A program made the position numbers and the translations under genes. From the NCBI GenBank assembly GCA_023664345.1, contig JAMPFQ010000004.1, forward strand, positions 181,790-221,533: a stretch of 39,744 nt of DNA, read 5' to 3'. This document shows, piece after piece, positions 1 to 6,794 of the stretch. Source of the DNA: Lachnospiraceae bacterium (GTDB taxonomy: Bacteria; Bacillota; Clostridia; Lachnospirales; Lachnospiraceae). The notes under the pieces were generated by a model that saw only the letters and a program-made list of their open reading frames with translations, searched no databases and was not told where the DNA came from. The number at the start of each line of letters is the position of its first letter. The stretch's first letter is position 1.

Positions 1-263
1 ACGGAGCCTGCCCTGACATCACCTGCACTCATAATTCAAGCTGCCAGGTGCACAACGGAGCCTGCCCTGACATCACCTGCACTCATAATTCAAGCTGCCA
101 GGTGCACAATGGAGCCTGCCCTGATATCACCTGCACCCATAACTCCAGCTGCGTAGTTCACAATGGCAGTTGTCCTGACATCACCTGCACCCATAATTCA
201 AATTGTCAGGTGCACAACGGCTCCTGTCCCGATATCACCTGTACTCACAACTCAAACTGCCAG
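1..263 (+). repeat. 54-bp in-frame tandem repeat, about five copies
   Basis: Copies fall at 1-47 (partial), 48-101, 102-155, 156-209 and 210-263. The first two are nearly identical and the later ones carry mostly silent or conservative changes (Ala/Ser, Ser/Asn). Unit length is exactly 18 codons, so copy-number change keeps the frame. The array probably continues upstream of the window. Confidence 0.9.
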
Positions 264-347
264 GTGCACAATGGAGCCTGCTATCAGGACGACAACCGCT
301 CAGGCTGCCATCACGGAGGCCACCACAGATCCGGTTCCCACCATTAA
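1..347 (+). CDS. C-terminal part of a Cys/His-rich tandem-repeat protein (5' end outside window)
   Basis: The frame is open from the first base and ends at TAA 345-347, so only the C-terminus is seen. It consists of about five copies of an 18-residue unit, consensus HNGACPDITCTHNSSCQV, followed by a tail with HHGGHH and ending GSHH. Each unit has three Cys and two His at fixed spacing, which would suit metal binding or disulphide cross-linking; that is an inference and I do not recognise a named family. The sigma factor begins only 24 bases downstream and the anti-sigma protein also ends in a HHGGHH tail, so the three genes probably form one operon and one functional unit. The in-window GTG at base 48 is only an internal Val codon, not a start. 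A secreted or surface location is plausible but the N-terminus that would show a signal peptide is missing. Confidence 0.75.
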   Translation, partial: GACPDITCTHNSSCQVHNGACPDITCTHNSSCQVHNGACPDITCTHNSSCVVHNGSCPDITCTHNSNCQVHNGSCPDITCTHNSNCQVHNGACYQDDNRSGCHHGGHHRSGSHH

Positions 348-371
348 GCAGAGACCAAGGGGGAAAAATCT

Positions 372-851
372 TTGAAAAGTGCGGAAGATTTAAACCGTGT
401 CATGGAGACCTACGCGGACATGGTACGGAGAATCTGCTTTGTCCACTTGAAGAACAGGCATGACTCCGAAGATGTTTTTCAGAATGTATACATGAAATAT
501 CTGCTCCACGAAGACTCCTTTCAGAGCTCCGAGCATGAAAAAGCATGGTTCGCGCGGATAACGATCAATGCCTGCACGGACTGGCTGCGGTACTTTTCGC
601 GCAGGAAATGGGTCCCTCTTGAAGTGGTGGATGAGGAGAAAGCGGCGCTTGACGACACCTCCTCGGAACTTCTGGAAGTAGTTCTGGCACTCCCCGAGAA
701 ATATCGGAACGTAATCTACCTGTACTATTACGAAGAGTATTCTGCGGTGGAGATCGCCGGGATACTTGGGAAAAAAGAAAATACCGTATATACATGGCTT
801 TCCAGGGCAAAAGATATACTGCGGGACAGGTTGGGAGGTGAGTGGGCATGA
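372..851 (+). CDS. ECF-type RNA polymerase sigma factor
   Basis: A 159-residue sigma-70 family protein of extracytoplasmic-function type. Region 2 lies around residues 10-75 (motif DSEDVFQNVYMKYL and the WFARITINACTDWLR helix). Region 4 lies around 98-155, with PEKYRNVIYLYYYEEYSAVEIAGILG followed by the helix-turn-helix NTVYTWLSRAKDIL. It would direct RNA polymerase to stress or envelope promoters when released by its anti-sigma factor. The start is TTG 372, chosen because an AGGGGG ribosome site sits just upstream and no ATG gives the full region 2. The stop overlaps the next gene's ATG (ATGA), typical of a sigma/anti-sigma pair with coupled translation. The target promoters cannot be read from the sequence. 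Confidence 0.93.
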   Translation: MKSAEDLNRVMETYADMVRRICFVHLKNRHDSEDVFQNVYMKYLLHEDSFQSSEHEKAWFARITINACTDWLRYFSRRKWVPLEVVDEEKAALDDTSSELLEVVLALPEKYRNVIYLYYYEEYSAVEIAGILGKKENTVYTWLSRAKDILRDRLGGEWA

Positions 852-1696
852 ATGCGTTTCAGAAAAGCATGAGTGAAATACGGGCAACGGAAAATCTGAA
901 GAAAAATACTCTGCAATATCTGGAAAAACAGCAGACCAGAAAAAACGGCGCCAGGCCGCGCAGGACTTTCCAGTATGCCCTGGCTGCCATATGCTTATTC
1001 CTCCTGCTGGGCACAGGCGGCTATTCCATATACAGGGAACCGATCTCCTACATCAGCATAGACGTGAACCCTTCCATCGAACTGGGGATCAACCGCTTCG
1101 GAAAAGTTGTGTCCGCGGATGCCTACAACGAAGATGGGCAGAGCGTTTTGCAGCATGTCTCGCTGAAGAACATTTCCTATATCCAGGCGATTAACCGACT
1201 GTTGGCGGATGAAAGCGACCTTCTTTACCTGCGGGACGACTCGCTGCTGGTCTTCACCGTCATTTCCGATCAGTCCCACTCCATCCTGGAGGAACTGCGT
1301 GCCAACGAATTTGCCCAGACATATGAGACGCTGATGTATACCAGTGATACAGCCTGTATGGAGGAGGCTCACAGCTATGAAATGTCTTTCGGCATATACC
1401 GGGCATATCTGGAACTTTCCCAATATGACAGCAGTGTCACCATTGAAGAATGTCACGAAATGTCAATGGGTGAAATCCAGACCCGGATCGAGGGATGCAG
1501 ACACCATAACGGCTCCCATGGACATATGAGTCAGGAACAAAGCAGCCAGGGGCAGAACGATCAGACGCAGGACGGCCAGCAACAGATCGGCCAGGAGCAA
1601 AACAGTCAGGGGCAGACCGACCAGGAACAAAGCAGCCAGGAGCAGGACTCTCCAGAACAGGAACACCATGATTCCCACCACGGCGGGCATCATTGA
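848..1696 (+). CDS. RsgI-like membrane anti-sigma factor with Gln/His-rich tail
   Basis: Start chosen at ATG 848 (ATGA overlap with the sigma gene, GGGAGGTGAG just upstream) rather than GTG 842. Layout of about 282 residues: a short cytoplasmic segment (1-40) that should bind the sigma factor; one membrane helix near 45-62 (YALAAICLFLLLGTGGYSIY); then an external domain starting YISIDVNPSIELGINRFG, the hallmark of the RsgI middle domain; then from about residue 222 a low-complexity tail of repeated SQEQ/GQ units ending HHDSHHGGHH. The RsgI family holds sigma factors at the membrane and senses outside cues through its C-terminal part. Here the usual sensory domain (for example a carbohydrate-binding module) is replaced by the Gln/His tail. 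The His-rich end resembles that of the upstream repeat protein, suggesting a shared metal or surface ligand (inference). Confidence 0.88.
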   Translation: MNAFQKSMSEIRATENLKKNTLQYLEKQQTRKNGARPRRTFQYALAAICLFLLLGTGGYSIYREPISYISIDVNPSIELGINRFGKVVSADAYNEDGQSVLQHVSLKNISYIQAINRLLADESDLLYLRDDSLLVFTVISDQSHSILEELRANEFAQTYETLMYTSDTACMEEAHSYEMSFGIYRAYLELSQYDSSVTIEECHEMSMGEIQTRIEGCRHHNGSHGHMSQEQSSQGQNDQTQDGQQQIGQEQNSQGQTDQEQSSQEQDSPEQEHHDSHHGGHH

Positions 1697-1706
1697 CAAC
1701 CGCGCA

Positions 1707-1806
1707 CCAAGGCGCACGGAAGTATGGTACAATGTTGACACAGAAAGACATTGTGTCAACTTCTGATTTCATGTGCGCCAAGGCGCACGGAAGTATGGTA
1801 CAATGT
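1707..1806 (+). repeat. 29-bp perfect direct repeat with extended -10-like core
   Basis: Two identical 29-base copies at 1707-1735 and 1778-1806, 71 bases apart. Both begin CCAAGGCGCACGGAAG and end TGGTACAATGT. Each contains TGGTACAAT, which fits an extended -10 promoter element (TGn plus TACAAT at 1728-1733 and 1799-1804), but no good -35 is seen 16-18 bases upstream. The same GGAAGT..GGTACAAT core occurs before the GH2 operon. The copies may be duplicated promoters or an interspersed repeat. Confidence 0.7.
1734..1760. other. Perfect 9-bp inverted repeat between the two 29-bp repeats
   Basis: GTTGACACA (1734-1742) and TGTGTCAAC (1752-1760) are exact reverse complements around a 9-base loop. 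It lies 38 bases after the anti-sigma stop codon. It could be a weak terminator (no following T-run) or a regulator binding site; the sequence does not decide. Confidence 0.5.
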
Positions 1807-1812
1807 CCGCAA

Positions 1813-1930
1813 AGGGCAGAGTCAAGTGCCTGAAAAAGCAGATGCCGTGCTGGCACGAGCAGATGCTTTTTCGGGGATTTGACGAGCGAAGCGAACCCGA
1901 AAAATCCTTGATTTTTCGGGTCTCTGCCCT
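1813..1930 (+). ncRNA. Structured non-coding element with competing stems upstream of GH43
   Basis: Visible pairings: closing stem AGGGCAGAG (1813-1821) with CTCTGCCCT (1922-1930); stem GAAAAAGCA (1832-1840) with TGCTTTTTC (1864-1872), enclosing a small hairpin TGCC/GGCA; and stem CCCGAAAAAT (1896-1905) with ATTTTTCGGG (1911-1920) around the loop CCTTG. TTTTTCGGG also occurs at 1867-1875 and can pair with 1896-1904, so the second and third stems can be exchanged for an alternative helix. This is the shape of a cis-regulatory RNA or of a mobile repeat. I match it to no named riboswitch. Confidence 0.5.
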
Positions 1931-1997
1931 GTGACTTGCAGTAATAGACAATATGGCAGCTCGCAGCTGCCGCAATGGAAAGGAAGGTACAAATATC

Positions 1998-3596
1998 ATG
2001 TCAGACAGCATTTGGAATGCAGATCTGGGAAACGGTAATTACCGCAATCCCATACTTTACGCAGATTATTCAGATCCGGACGCGATCCGGGTGGGTGAGG
2101 ATTATTTTATGATCGCATCCAGTTTCTGCAACGCTCCGGGACTTCCGCTGCTCCACTCGAAAGACCTGGTAAACTGGAAAGTGGTGAACTACATCATAGA
2201 CAAGATCCCGGAGGAACGCTATAACGCCCCGATGCATGGCTGCGGCGTTTGGGCTCCGGCGATCCGGTATCATGAGGGAACGTATTTCGTCTGCTTCCCC
2301 ATGCCTGACGAGGGCATCTACATGAGCACCGCGACAGACCCTTTCGGCAAGTGGTCCGAGCCGGTGAACATCCGCCCCGGCGCAGGCTGGATCGATCCCT
2401 GCCCTTTCTGGGACGAGGACGGAAGGGCCTATCTGGTTGCGGGAGTGGCAAGGAGCCGTATCGGCTATAAGAGTGTTCTTCATATGGTGGAAATGCAGCC
2501 TGACGGCATGGGGCTGATCGGTGAGGAAGTAAAGATATTTGACGGAAATGAAAACGACCAGGTGACCATCGAAGGCCCCAAGATGTACAAAAGGAACGGC
2601 TGGTACTATGTTTTCGCGCCCGCAGGCGGCGTCAAGACCGGATGGCAGACCGTACTTCGCTCCCGGAATGTGTTCGGCCCTTACGAATATAAGGTGGTGA
2701 TGCGCCAGGGGGACAGCGCTGTCAACGGCCCCCATCAGGGCGCATGGGTGGACACTGTCACAGGGGAAGACTGGTTTCTTCATTTTCAGGATGTCTACGC
2801 GGCAGGACGTATCATTCACCTGCAGCCCATGAGTTGGAAAGAAGACTGGCCCATCATCGGCATTGCCAAAGACGGCAATGATTACGGCGAGCCTGTAACA
2901 GAATACCGAAAACCGGATGTAGGCGCGGCCCACACGGAAATATGCGAACCTGCGGCTTCCGATGATTTCACCGGCAGCGCCCTGGGATTACAGTGGCAGT
3001 GGAACGCCAATCCCCGAAAAGAATGGTACGGACTGACCGGAAACAGCCTGAGATTGCACGCGATCCATAAGGATACTGTCTATGGCGATATGTCCAATCT
3101 CCTGATTCAGAAATGGCCCGCCCCGGAATTTTACTGTGTGACGGAACTTGACCTGTCCCATCTGGAGGACGAGGACGAGGCAGGCGTGATCTCCATGGGC
3201 ACCAGCTACGGCCTTATCACTTTCAGGAGAGACCGTGACCAGCTGATTCCCTGTTTTGTCACCGGAGTACAGAAGTTCGGGAAGATCCTCCCGGAGCTGA
3301 CGGAGGAAACCTCGAAGACACTTCCCGCTATCGCTGTGGAACAGGCAAGAGAACTCTATGTAAGATATACCGTGAAACAGACCGGAACAAGGGACTTGAA
3401 CGCAAATGAAAAGGATTTCCCTCTGGAGCAGGTGACCCTGGAATACAGCGCCGATGGCAGCAGCTACCAAAATGCCGGAGAGATGATTGCCATGCCCGGA
3501 CGCTGGGTAGGCGTCAAAAACGGAGTATTCTGCGCTTCCTCGAAAAAAGAAAGCAAGGGATACGCCATAGTGGGATCCGTTACCTATAAGAGATGA
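1998..3596 (+). CDS. Glycoside hydrolase family 43 (beta-xylosidase/arabinofuranosidase-like)
   Basis: A 532-residue enzyme. The N-terminal five-bladed propeller (about 15-320) shows the GH43 triad: Asp26 in SDPDAIRV (base), Asp133 in WIDPCPFWDEDG (pKa tuner) and Glu192 in TIEGPKMY (acid). Residues from about 330 form a C-terminal beta-sandwich (DDFTGSALGLQWQWNANP, then DLSHLEDEDEAG) as in two-domain GH43 enzymes. Such enzymes remove xylose or arabinose from xylan-type oligosaccharides. No signal peptide is seen, so it should act in the cytoplasm on imported sugars. Start ATG 1998 follows GGAAAGGAAGG; the 15-codon upstream extension from 1953 lacks a ribosome site. It is a single gene bounded by the structured leader and a strong terminator. 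The exact substrate cannot be told from sequence. Confidence 0.9.
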   Translation: MSDSIWNADLGNGNYRNPILYADYSDPDAIRVGEDYFMIASSFCNAPGLPLLHSKDLVNWKVVNYIIDKIPEERYNAPMHGCGVWAPAIRYHEGTYFVCFPMPDEGIYMSTATDPFGKWSEPVNIRPGAGWIDPCPFWDEDGRAYLVAGVARSRIGYKSVLHMVEMQPDGMGLIGEEVKIFDGNENDQVTIEGPKMYKRNGWYYVFAPAGGVKTGWQTVLRSRNVFGPYEYKVVMRQGDSAVNGPHQGAWVDTVTGEDWFLHFQDVYAAGRIIHLQPMSWKEDWPIIGIAKDGNDYGEPVTEYRKPDVGAAHTEICEPAASDDFTGSALGLQWQWNANPRKEWYGLTGNSLRLHAIHKDTVYGDMSNLLIQKWPAPEFYCVTELDLSHLEDEDEAGVISMGTSYGLITFRRDRDQLIPCFVTGVQKFGKILPELTEETSKTLPAIAVEQARELYVRYTVKQTGTRDLNANEKDFPLEQVTLEYSADGSSYQNAGEMIAMPGRWVGVKNGVFCASSKKESKGYAIVGSVTYKR

Positions 3597-3609
3597 TATC
3601 TTTATGTAT

Positions 3610-3652
3610 GATCATCGGTCAGTGCACTCAGTACTGGCCGATGATCTTTCTT
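3610..3652 (+). terminator. Rho-independent terminator after GH43
   Basis: A 14-bp stem, GATCATCGGTCAGT (3610-3623) with ACTGGCCGATGATC (3633-3646), contains one G.U pair and is followed by TTTCTT. It starts 13 bases after the GH43 stop codon. Confidence 0.85.
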
Positions 3653-3859
3653 ATAAAATAAACTTTTCTGCCATACGATCAATGCCAAAGTCTGCACAGA
3701 AGAGCAGTTCAACGCATGAGCCTCCGGCGTGACATTCCATAAATATTACAAAAAATTAAAACACAAAGCACAAAAACAGGGTTAAAATATATATATTAAT
3801 ATACAGACAGATAAACCGAACGCTGCGGCATATTGGCCATCGGCATCGAGGAGCGACAC
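3653..3859 (+). other. AT-rich leader before the LtaS-like gene
   Basis: About 200 bases without a gene. Bases 3740-3810 are very AT-rich (repeated TATATA) and probably hold the promoter, but no convincing -35/-10 pair can be chosen. Nothing else is seen. Confidence 0.4.
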
Positions 3860-5938
3860 ATGTGCAGTTTATTTTTGACCCTAATCCTTACATTGGCATA
3901 TATGGAAACCGTTTACCATGTCAGCATCGCGGGTATGCGTGGGATCGATCCCCTGTTGCTGATCCCCCTGATCTTCGTGCTGGCAGGTTTGGAGTTTTTA
4001 CTGATCTCAATAGGAAAGCAGGCTGTGAACCGCGTGCTTGTATGGATCATCCAACTGATCCATTTCCTGCTTTTTGCAAGCCAGCTGGTATATATGCAGA
4101 TCTTCACCCAGCCTCTTTTATTCGCGGCAGTCGTAAACGCGGGGGAAAATGCCGTCAAAAATTACTGGCGGGAACTGTTCCATGCGATCGGTAAAAATAT
4201 GGTCAGCCTGCTCTTTCTGGCTGTGCCTCTTTTTGTTACGGGCTTTGTGCTGCACAGGAAAAGAGAATTGTTCCGATTGCGGGAAGAAGATGTCGTGAAA
4301 AAAACGCATTTATGGAACCGCATTGCCGGCGCCGTTTCCCTGGGAACAGGCGCGGCTGTAGTCTGGGTGGCGCTGTTCATCGGTTATCAGGCAGGATATC
4401 CCTTTTATCAGGATTATCAGGGCTTTTATGATCCGGGATATGTGGCCAGGACATTTGGCGTGCTGGCATCTGTACAGAGGGATTGTATGGGCGATCTGCT
4501 CCCGGAGGCGGAATTACAGATAAGCAGCGCAGTGACGCTGAATCCTGTGTCCATGACGGCGGGAACGGATGAAACAGTCCCGCAGGTAGCAATGGAGATC
4601 TGTTTCGGGATGCAGGCTTCCCGGGAGGCCGATCTGGAACTTACCGGAAACACGGACACCTCCCCCCAGACACTGAACGTAAACTTTGAAAGGCTGAACA
4701 GCCTGGCTGCGGACAAGACCCTGCAGAAGCTTATCTCTTATATGGAGGCCAGAACGCCCACGAACAGAAATGAATATACGGGAATGTTCCGTGGCTGCAA
4801 CCTGATCTACCTGACGGCGGAGGGATTTTCACCCTATGCAGTCTCAGAGGAACTCACGCCGACCCTGTACCGGCTCTCTCATTCCGGCTTTGTGGCAGAA
4901 AACTATTATGTGCCCCTGTGGGCCACCAGCACCAGCGACGGTGAATATGTGAACCTGATGGGGCAGATCCCCTCCGGCCAGTTCAGCATGAGGAAAACCT
5001 CGGAATATGAGCAGCCCTATGCTCTTCCTGCCTACTTTGCTGCAGAAGGCGTGAAAAGCTTTGCATATCATAACAATACGCTGGATTATTACGACAGGCA
5101 TTTAAGCCACCCCAACCTGGGATATGACTTTAAGACCAGCAAACCTGGAGACCTGGAGGGACCCGAATGGGAAAGCATGATATTCGAGATGGAGAACGCC
5201 AACCTCTGGCCGTCCTCAGACCTGGATATGATCAAAGCGACCCTGCCGGAATACATCAATGAAGACCGTTTTCATGTATACTACATGACTGTTTCCGGTC
5301 ATATGTATTATACTTTTACAGGAAATTCCATGTCCAGGAAAAATAAGGACGTGGTAGCCGATCTTCCTTACAGTGACGAGGGAAAAGCATATATCGCGTG
5401 CAATCTGGAGCTGGACAAAGCGTTGGAATATCTGATCGATGAACTGGAAGCGGCGGGGAAACTGGACGATACGGTGATTGTGCTGAGCGCGGACCACTAT
5501 CCCTATGGGATGGATCTGAAAAATTATGAGGAACTGGCGGGAATGGAACTGAAGGATTCCCTGGAACTCTACAGGAATACCCTGATCCTGTGGAATTCCA
5601 GGATACAGGATCCTATCGTCATCGAAAAGCCCTGCGGAGCCATGGATCTGCTGCCCACAATCTATAACCTGTTCGGTTTCTCCTACGACTCCAGGCTTTT
5701 TGCCGGAACGGATATGCTCTCCGACAGCCCGGGGCTGGTGGTGTTCTCTGACAGAAGCTTTATTGCGGAGGACATGTCCTACAATAAAGTGACGGGAGAA
5801 GTTGTCAGCCCGACACAGGAACCCCTGGACGAAGAATATGTGACCCAGCGGAAACAGGATGTAAGGCAGCTTTATAATTACTCAAACGGTATCCTGGATC
5901 TGGATTTCTTTCACTATGTGGAGCAGGCTGTAGAATGA
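3860..5938 (+). CDS. LTA synthase-like membrane phosphoglycerol transferase (alkaline phosphatase/sulfatase fold)
   Basis: About 692 residues with five membrane helices in the first 190, then an extracellular sulfatase-fold domain (about 300-640). Residues matching the LtaS site: Glu321 in YLTAEGFSP, nucleophile Thr358 in the TSDGE motif, His481 in TVSGHMYY, and Asp545-His546 in LSADHYPYG, which bind Mn and the phosphoglycerol intermediate. LtaS enzymes polymerise glycerol phosphate from phosphatidylglycerol into lipoteichoic acid; relatives decorate other cell-surface polymers. Start ATG 3860 has GAGGAG six bases upstream; the TTG at 3833 has none and was rejected. The stop overlaps the next gene (ATGA), so the two are co-translated. 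The true acceptor is uncertain, and the acidic insert around residues 200-280 is not recognised. Confidence 0.85.
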   Translation: MCSLFLTLILTLAYMETVYHVSIAGMRGIDPLLLIPLIFVLAGLEFLLISIGKQAVNRVLVWIIQLIHFLLFASQLVYMQIFTQPLLFAAVVNAGENAVKNYWRELFHAIGKNMVSLLFLAVPLFVTGFVLHRKRELFRLREEDVVKKTHLWNRIAGAVSLGTGAAVVWVALFIGYQAGYPFYQDYQGFYDPGYVARTFGVLASVQRDCMGDLLPEAELQISSAVTLNPVSMTAGTDETVPQVAMEICFGMQASREADLELTGNTDTSPQTLNVNFERLNSLAADKTLQKLISYMEARTPTNRNEYTGMFRGCNLIYLTAEGFSPYAVSEELTPTLYRLSHSGFVAENYYVPLWATSTSDGEYVNLMGQIPSGQFSMRKTSEYEQPYALPAYFAAEGVKSFAYHNNTLDYYDRHLSHPNLGYDFKTSKPGDLEGPEWESMIFEMENANLWPSSDLDMIKATLPEYINEDRFHVYYMTVSGHMYYTFTGNSMSRKNKDVVADLPYSDEGKAYIACNLELDKALEYLIDELEAAGKLDDTVIVLSADHYPYGMDLKNYEELAGMELKDSLELYRNTLILWNSRIQDPIVIEKPCGAMDLLPTIYNLFGFSYDSRLFAGTDMLSDSPGLVVFSDRSFIAEDMSYNKVTGEVVSPTQEPLDEEYVTQRKQDVRQLYNYSNGILDLDFFHYVEQAVE

Positions 5939-6687
5939 AAAACATCAAACACATCACAAACGACCTTCTCACCGCGGGAAGCTGTGCCCTCGCGCACATC
6001 CCCAACTGCTGCATGGTAAGGATATTAAACCTTTTTACCCTTGTCAGGGTTTCCAGAAAACAGACCGCCGATAATCTGGCTGCCAATCGGGAGACCCTCT
6101 CCGCCGCGGCCGGGGAAAACGGTTTCTTCATTCCCGACCGCTTTATCGAAAATCAGAATGAATGGGAAAGCGTCCGGTTTGGCCTGTCCACCATGAAGTA
6201 TTCGGGCTGCGAGATCATGGCCGTGTATAATGCCCTGCTGAATCTGGGAGTCAGAATGACGGCACAGGATATGGCGGAACTGATCGGCGACTTTGAGAGA
6301 AAAGGCGCTGAACGGAAGGGCAGATGGGGCTGTTCGCCCGGATCCATCCGCAGATACCTGCTCCGCCGGGGATACAGAGTGGCCATGACCACCCGCAGGA
6401 ACCCGGATATGATCGATTCCATCGGGGAAAACAGCGATTCCATCATCATCACCGCGTACAATGACCGGAACGACATCCGCAGGATGATACACACCGTCAG
6501 CGTCACAAAAGACAGCGGCGGATACTATATCCTCCACAATGCCTACAAACGGATCAATGGCCTCTATGCCGCATACGGCGGAAACAGTCCTGTCAGCAGG
6601 CTGTGGGACGTTATCGGGCTGATCTCTCAGGGACAGGCGGCTCCCATATGCGTTATCGGGATCGGAAAACCGCAGCGGCTCAAGTGA
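5935..6687 (+). CDS. C39-like cysteine peptidase-fold protein coupled to the LtaS-like gene
   Basis: A 250-residue protein. Candidate catalytic residues in the order of the papain/C39 fold are Cys92 in KYSGCEIMAVYNALL, His186 in MIHTVSVTKD and Asn202 in YYILHNAYK. The segment between (WGCSPGSIRRYLLRRGYRV) matches the usual helix layout after the active Cys. Peptidase C39-like proteins include bacteriocin-processing domains and many uncharacterised hydrolases or acyltransferases. There is no clear signal peptide or ABC module, so it is not a bacteriocin exporter. Its start overlaps the LtaS-like stop, which suggests joint work on a cell-envelope product (inference). The activity could also be transferase-like; family assignment is by motif only. 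Confidence 0.65.
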   Translation: MKNIKHITNDLLTAGSCALAHIPNCCMVRILNLFTLVRVSRKQTADNLAANRETLSAAAGENGFFIPDRFIENQNEWESVRFGLSTMKYSGCEIMAVYNALLNLGVRMTAQDMAELIGDFERKGAERKGRWGCSPGSIRRYLLRRGYRVAMTTRRNPDMIDSIGENSDSIIITAYNDRNDIRRMIHTVSVTKDSGGYYILHNAYKRINGLYAAYGGNSPVSRLWDVIGLISQGQAAPICVIGIGKPQRLK

Positions 6688-6731
6688 ACAATCACTAAAA
6701 TTCCCCCTTTCGTTTCAGTAATTTCCTCCAA

Positions 6732-6761
6732 TTGTGGCATGATCGGAGGAAGTGGTACAAT
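6732..6761 (+). promoter_or_regulatory. Probable promoter of the GH2-symporter-GH36 operon
   Basis: TTGTGG (6732-6737), an 18-base spacer and TACAAT (6756-6761), with a TG one base before the -10 (extended -10). The GGAAGT..GGTACAAT core resembles the 29-bp repeats at 1707 and 1778. Confidence 0.55.
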
Positions 6762-6774
6762 AATGGATATGATC

Positions 6775-6781
6775 AGAAAGG
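6775..6781 (+). promoter_or_regulatory. Shifted ribosome binding site deciding the GH2 start
   Basis: AGAAAGG lies exactly 13 bases before ATG 6795. The same spacing is seen before the symporter (GGAAAGG 9294-9300, ATG 9314) and GH36 (GGAAAGG 10690-10696, ATG 10710). AGAAAGG pairs with the extreme 3' tail of 16S rRNA, so the effective spacing is normal. Confidence 0.65.
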
Positions 6782-6794
6782 CATGGTGATTCCT

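Noticed and set aside
1..263. 54-bp repeats as a CRISPR array
   Set aside because: The repeats are contiguous with no spacers and stay in one reading frame that codes for protein.
1734..1760. Inverted repeat as a firm terminator of the sigma operon
   Set aside because: The stem is only 9 bp and no T-run follows, so it is listed as an inverted repeat of unknown role.
1437..1856. Minus-strand reading frame of 139 codons behind the anti-sigma gene
   Set aside because: It is the shadow of the Gln-rich tail and the 29-bp repeats, with low-complexity sequence and no ribosome site.
3833..3859. TTG 3833 as start of the LtaS-like gene
   Set aside because: It has no ribosome site, while ATG 3860 has GAGGAG at the right distance and begins the first membrane helix.
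6783..6785. ATG 6783 as the GH2 start
   Set aside because: The ribosome site ends one base before it, and the co-operon genes place the ATG 13 bases after the same site.
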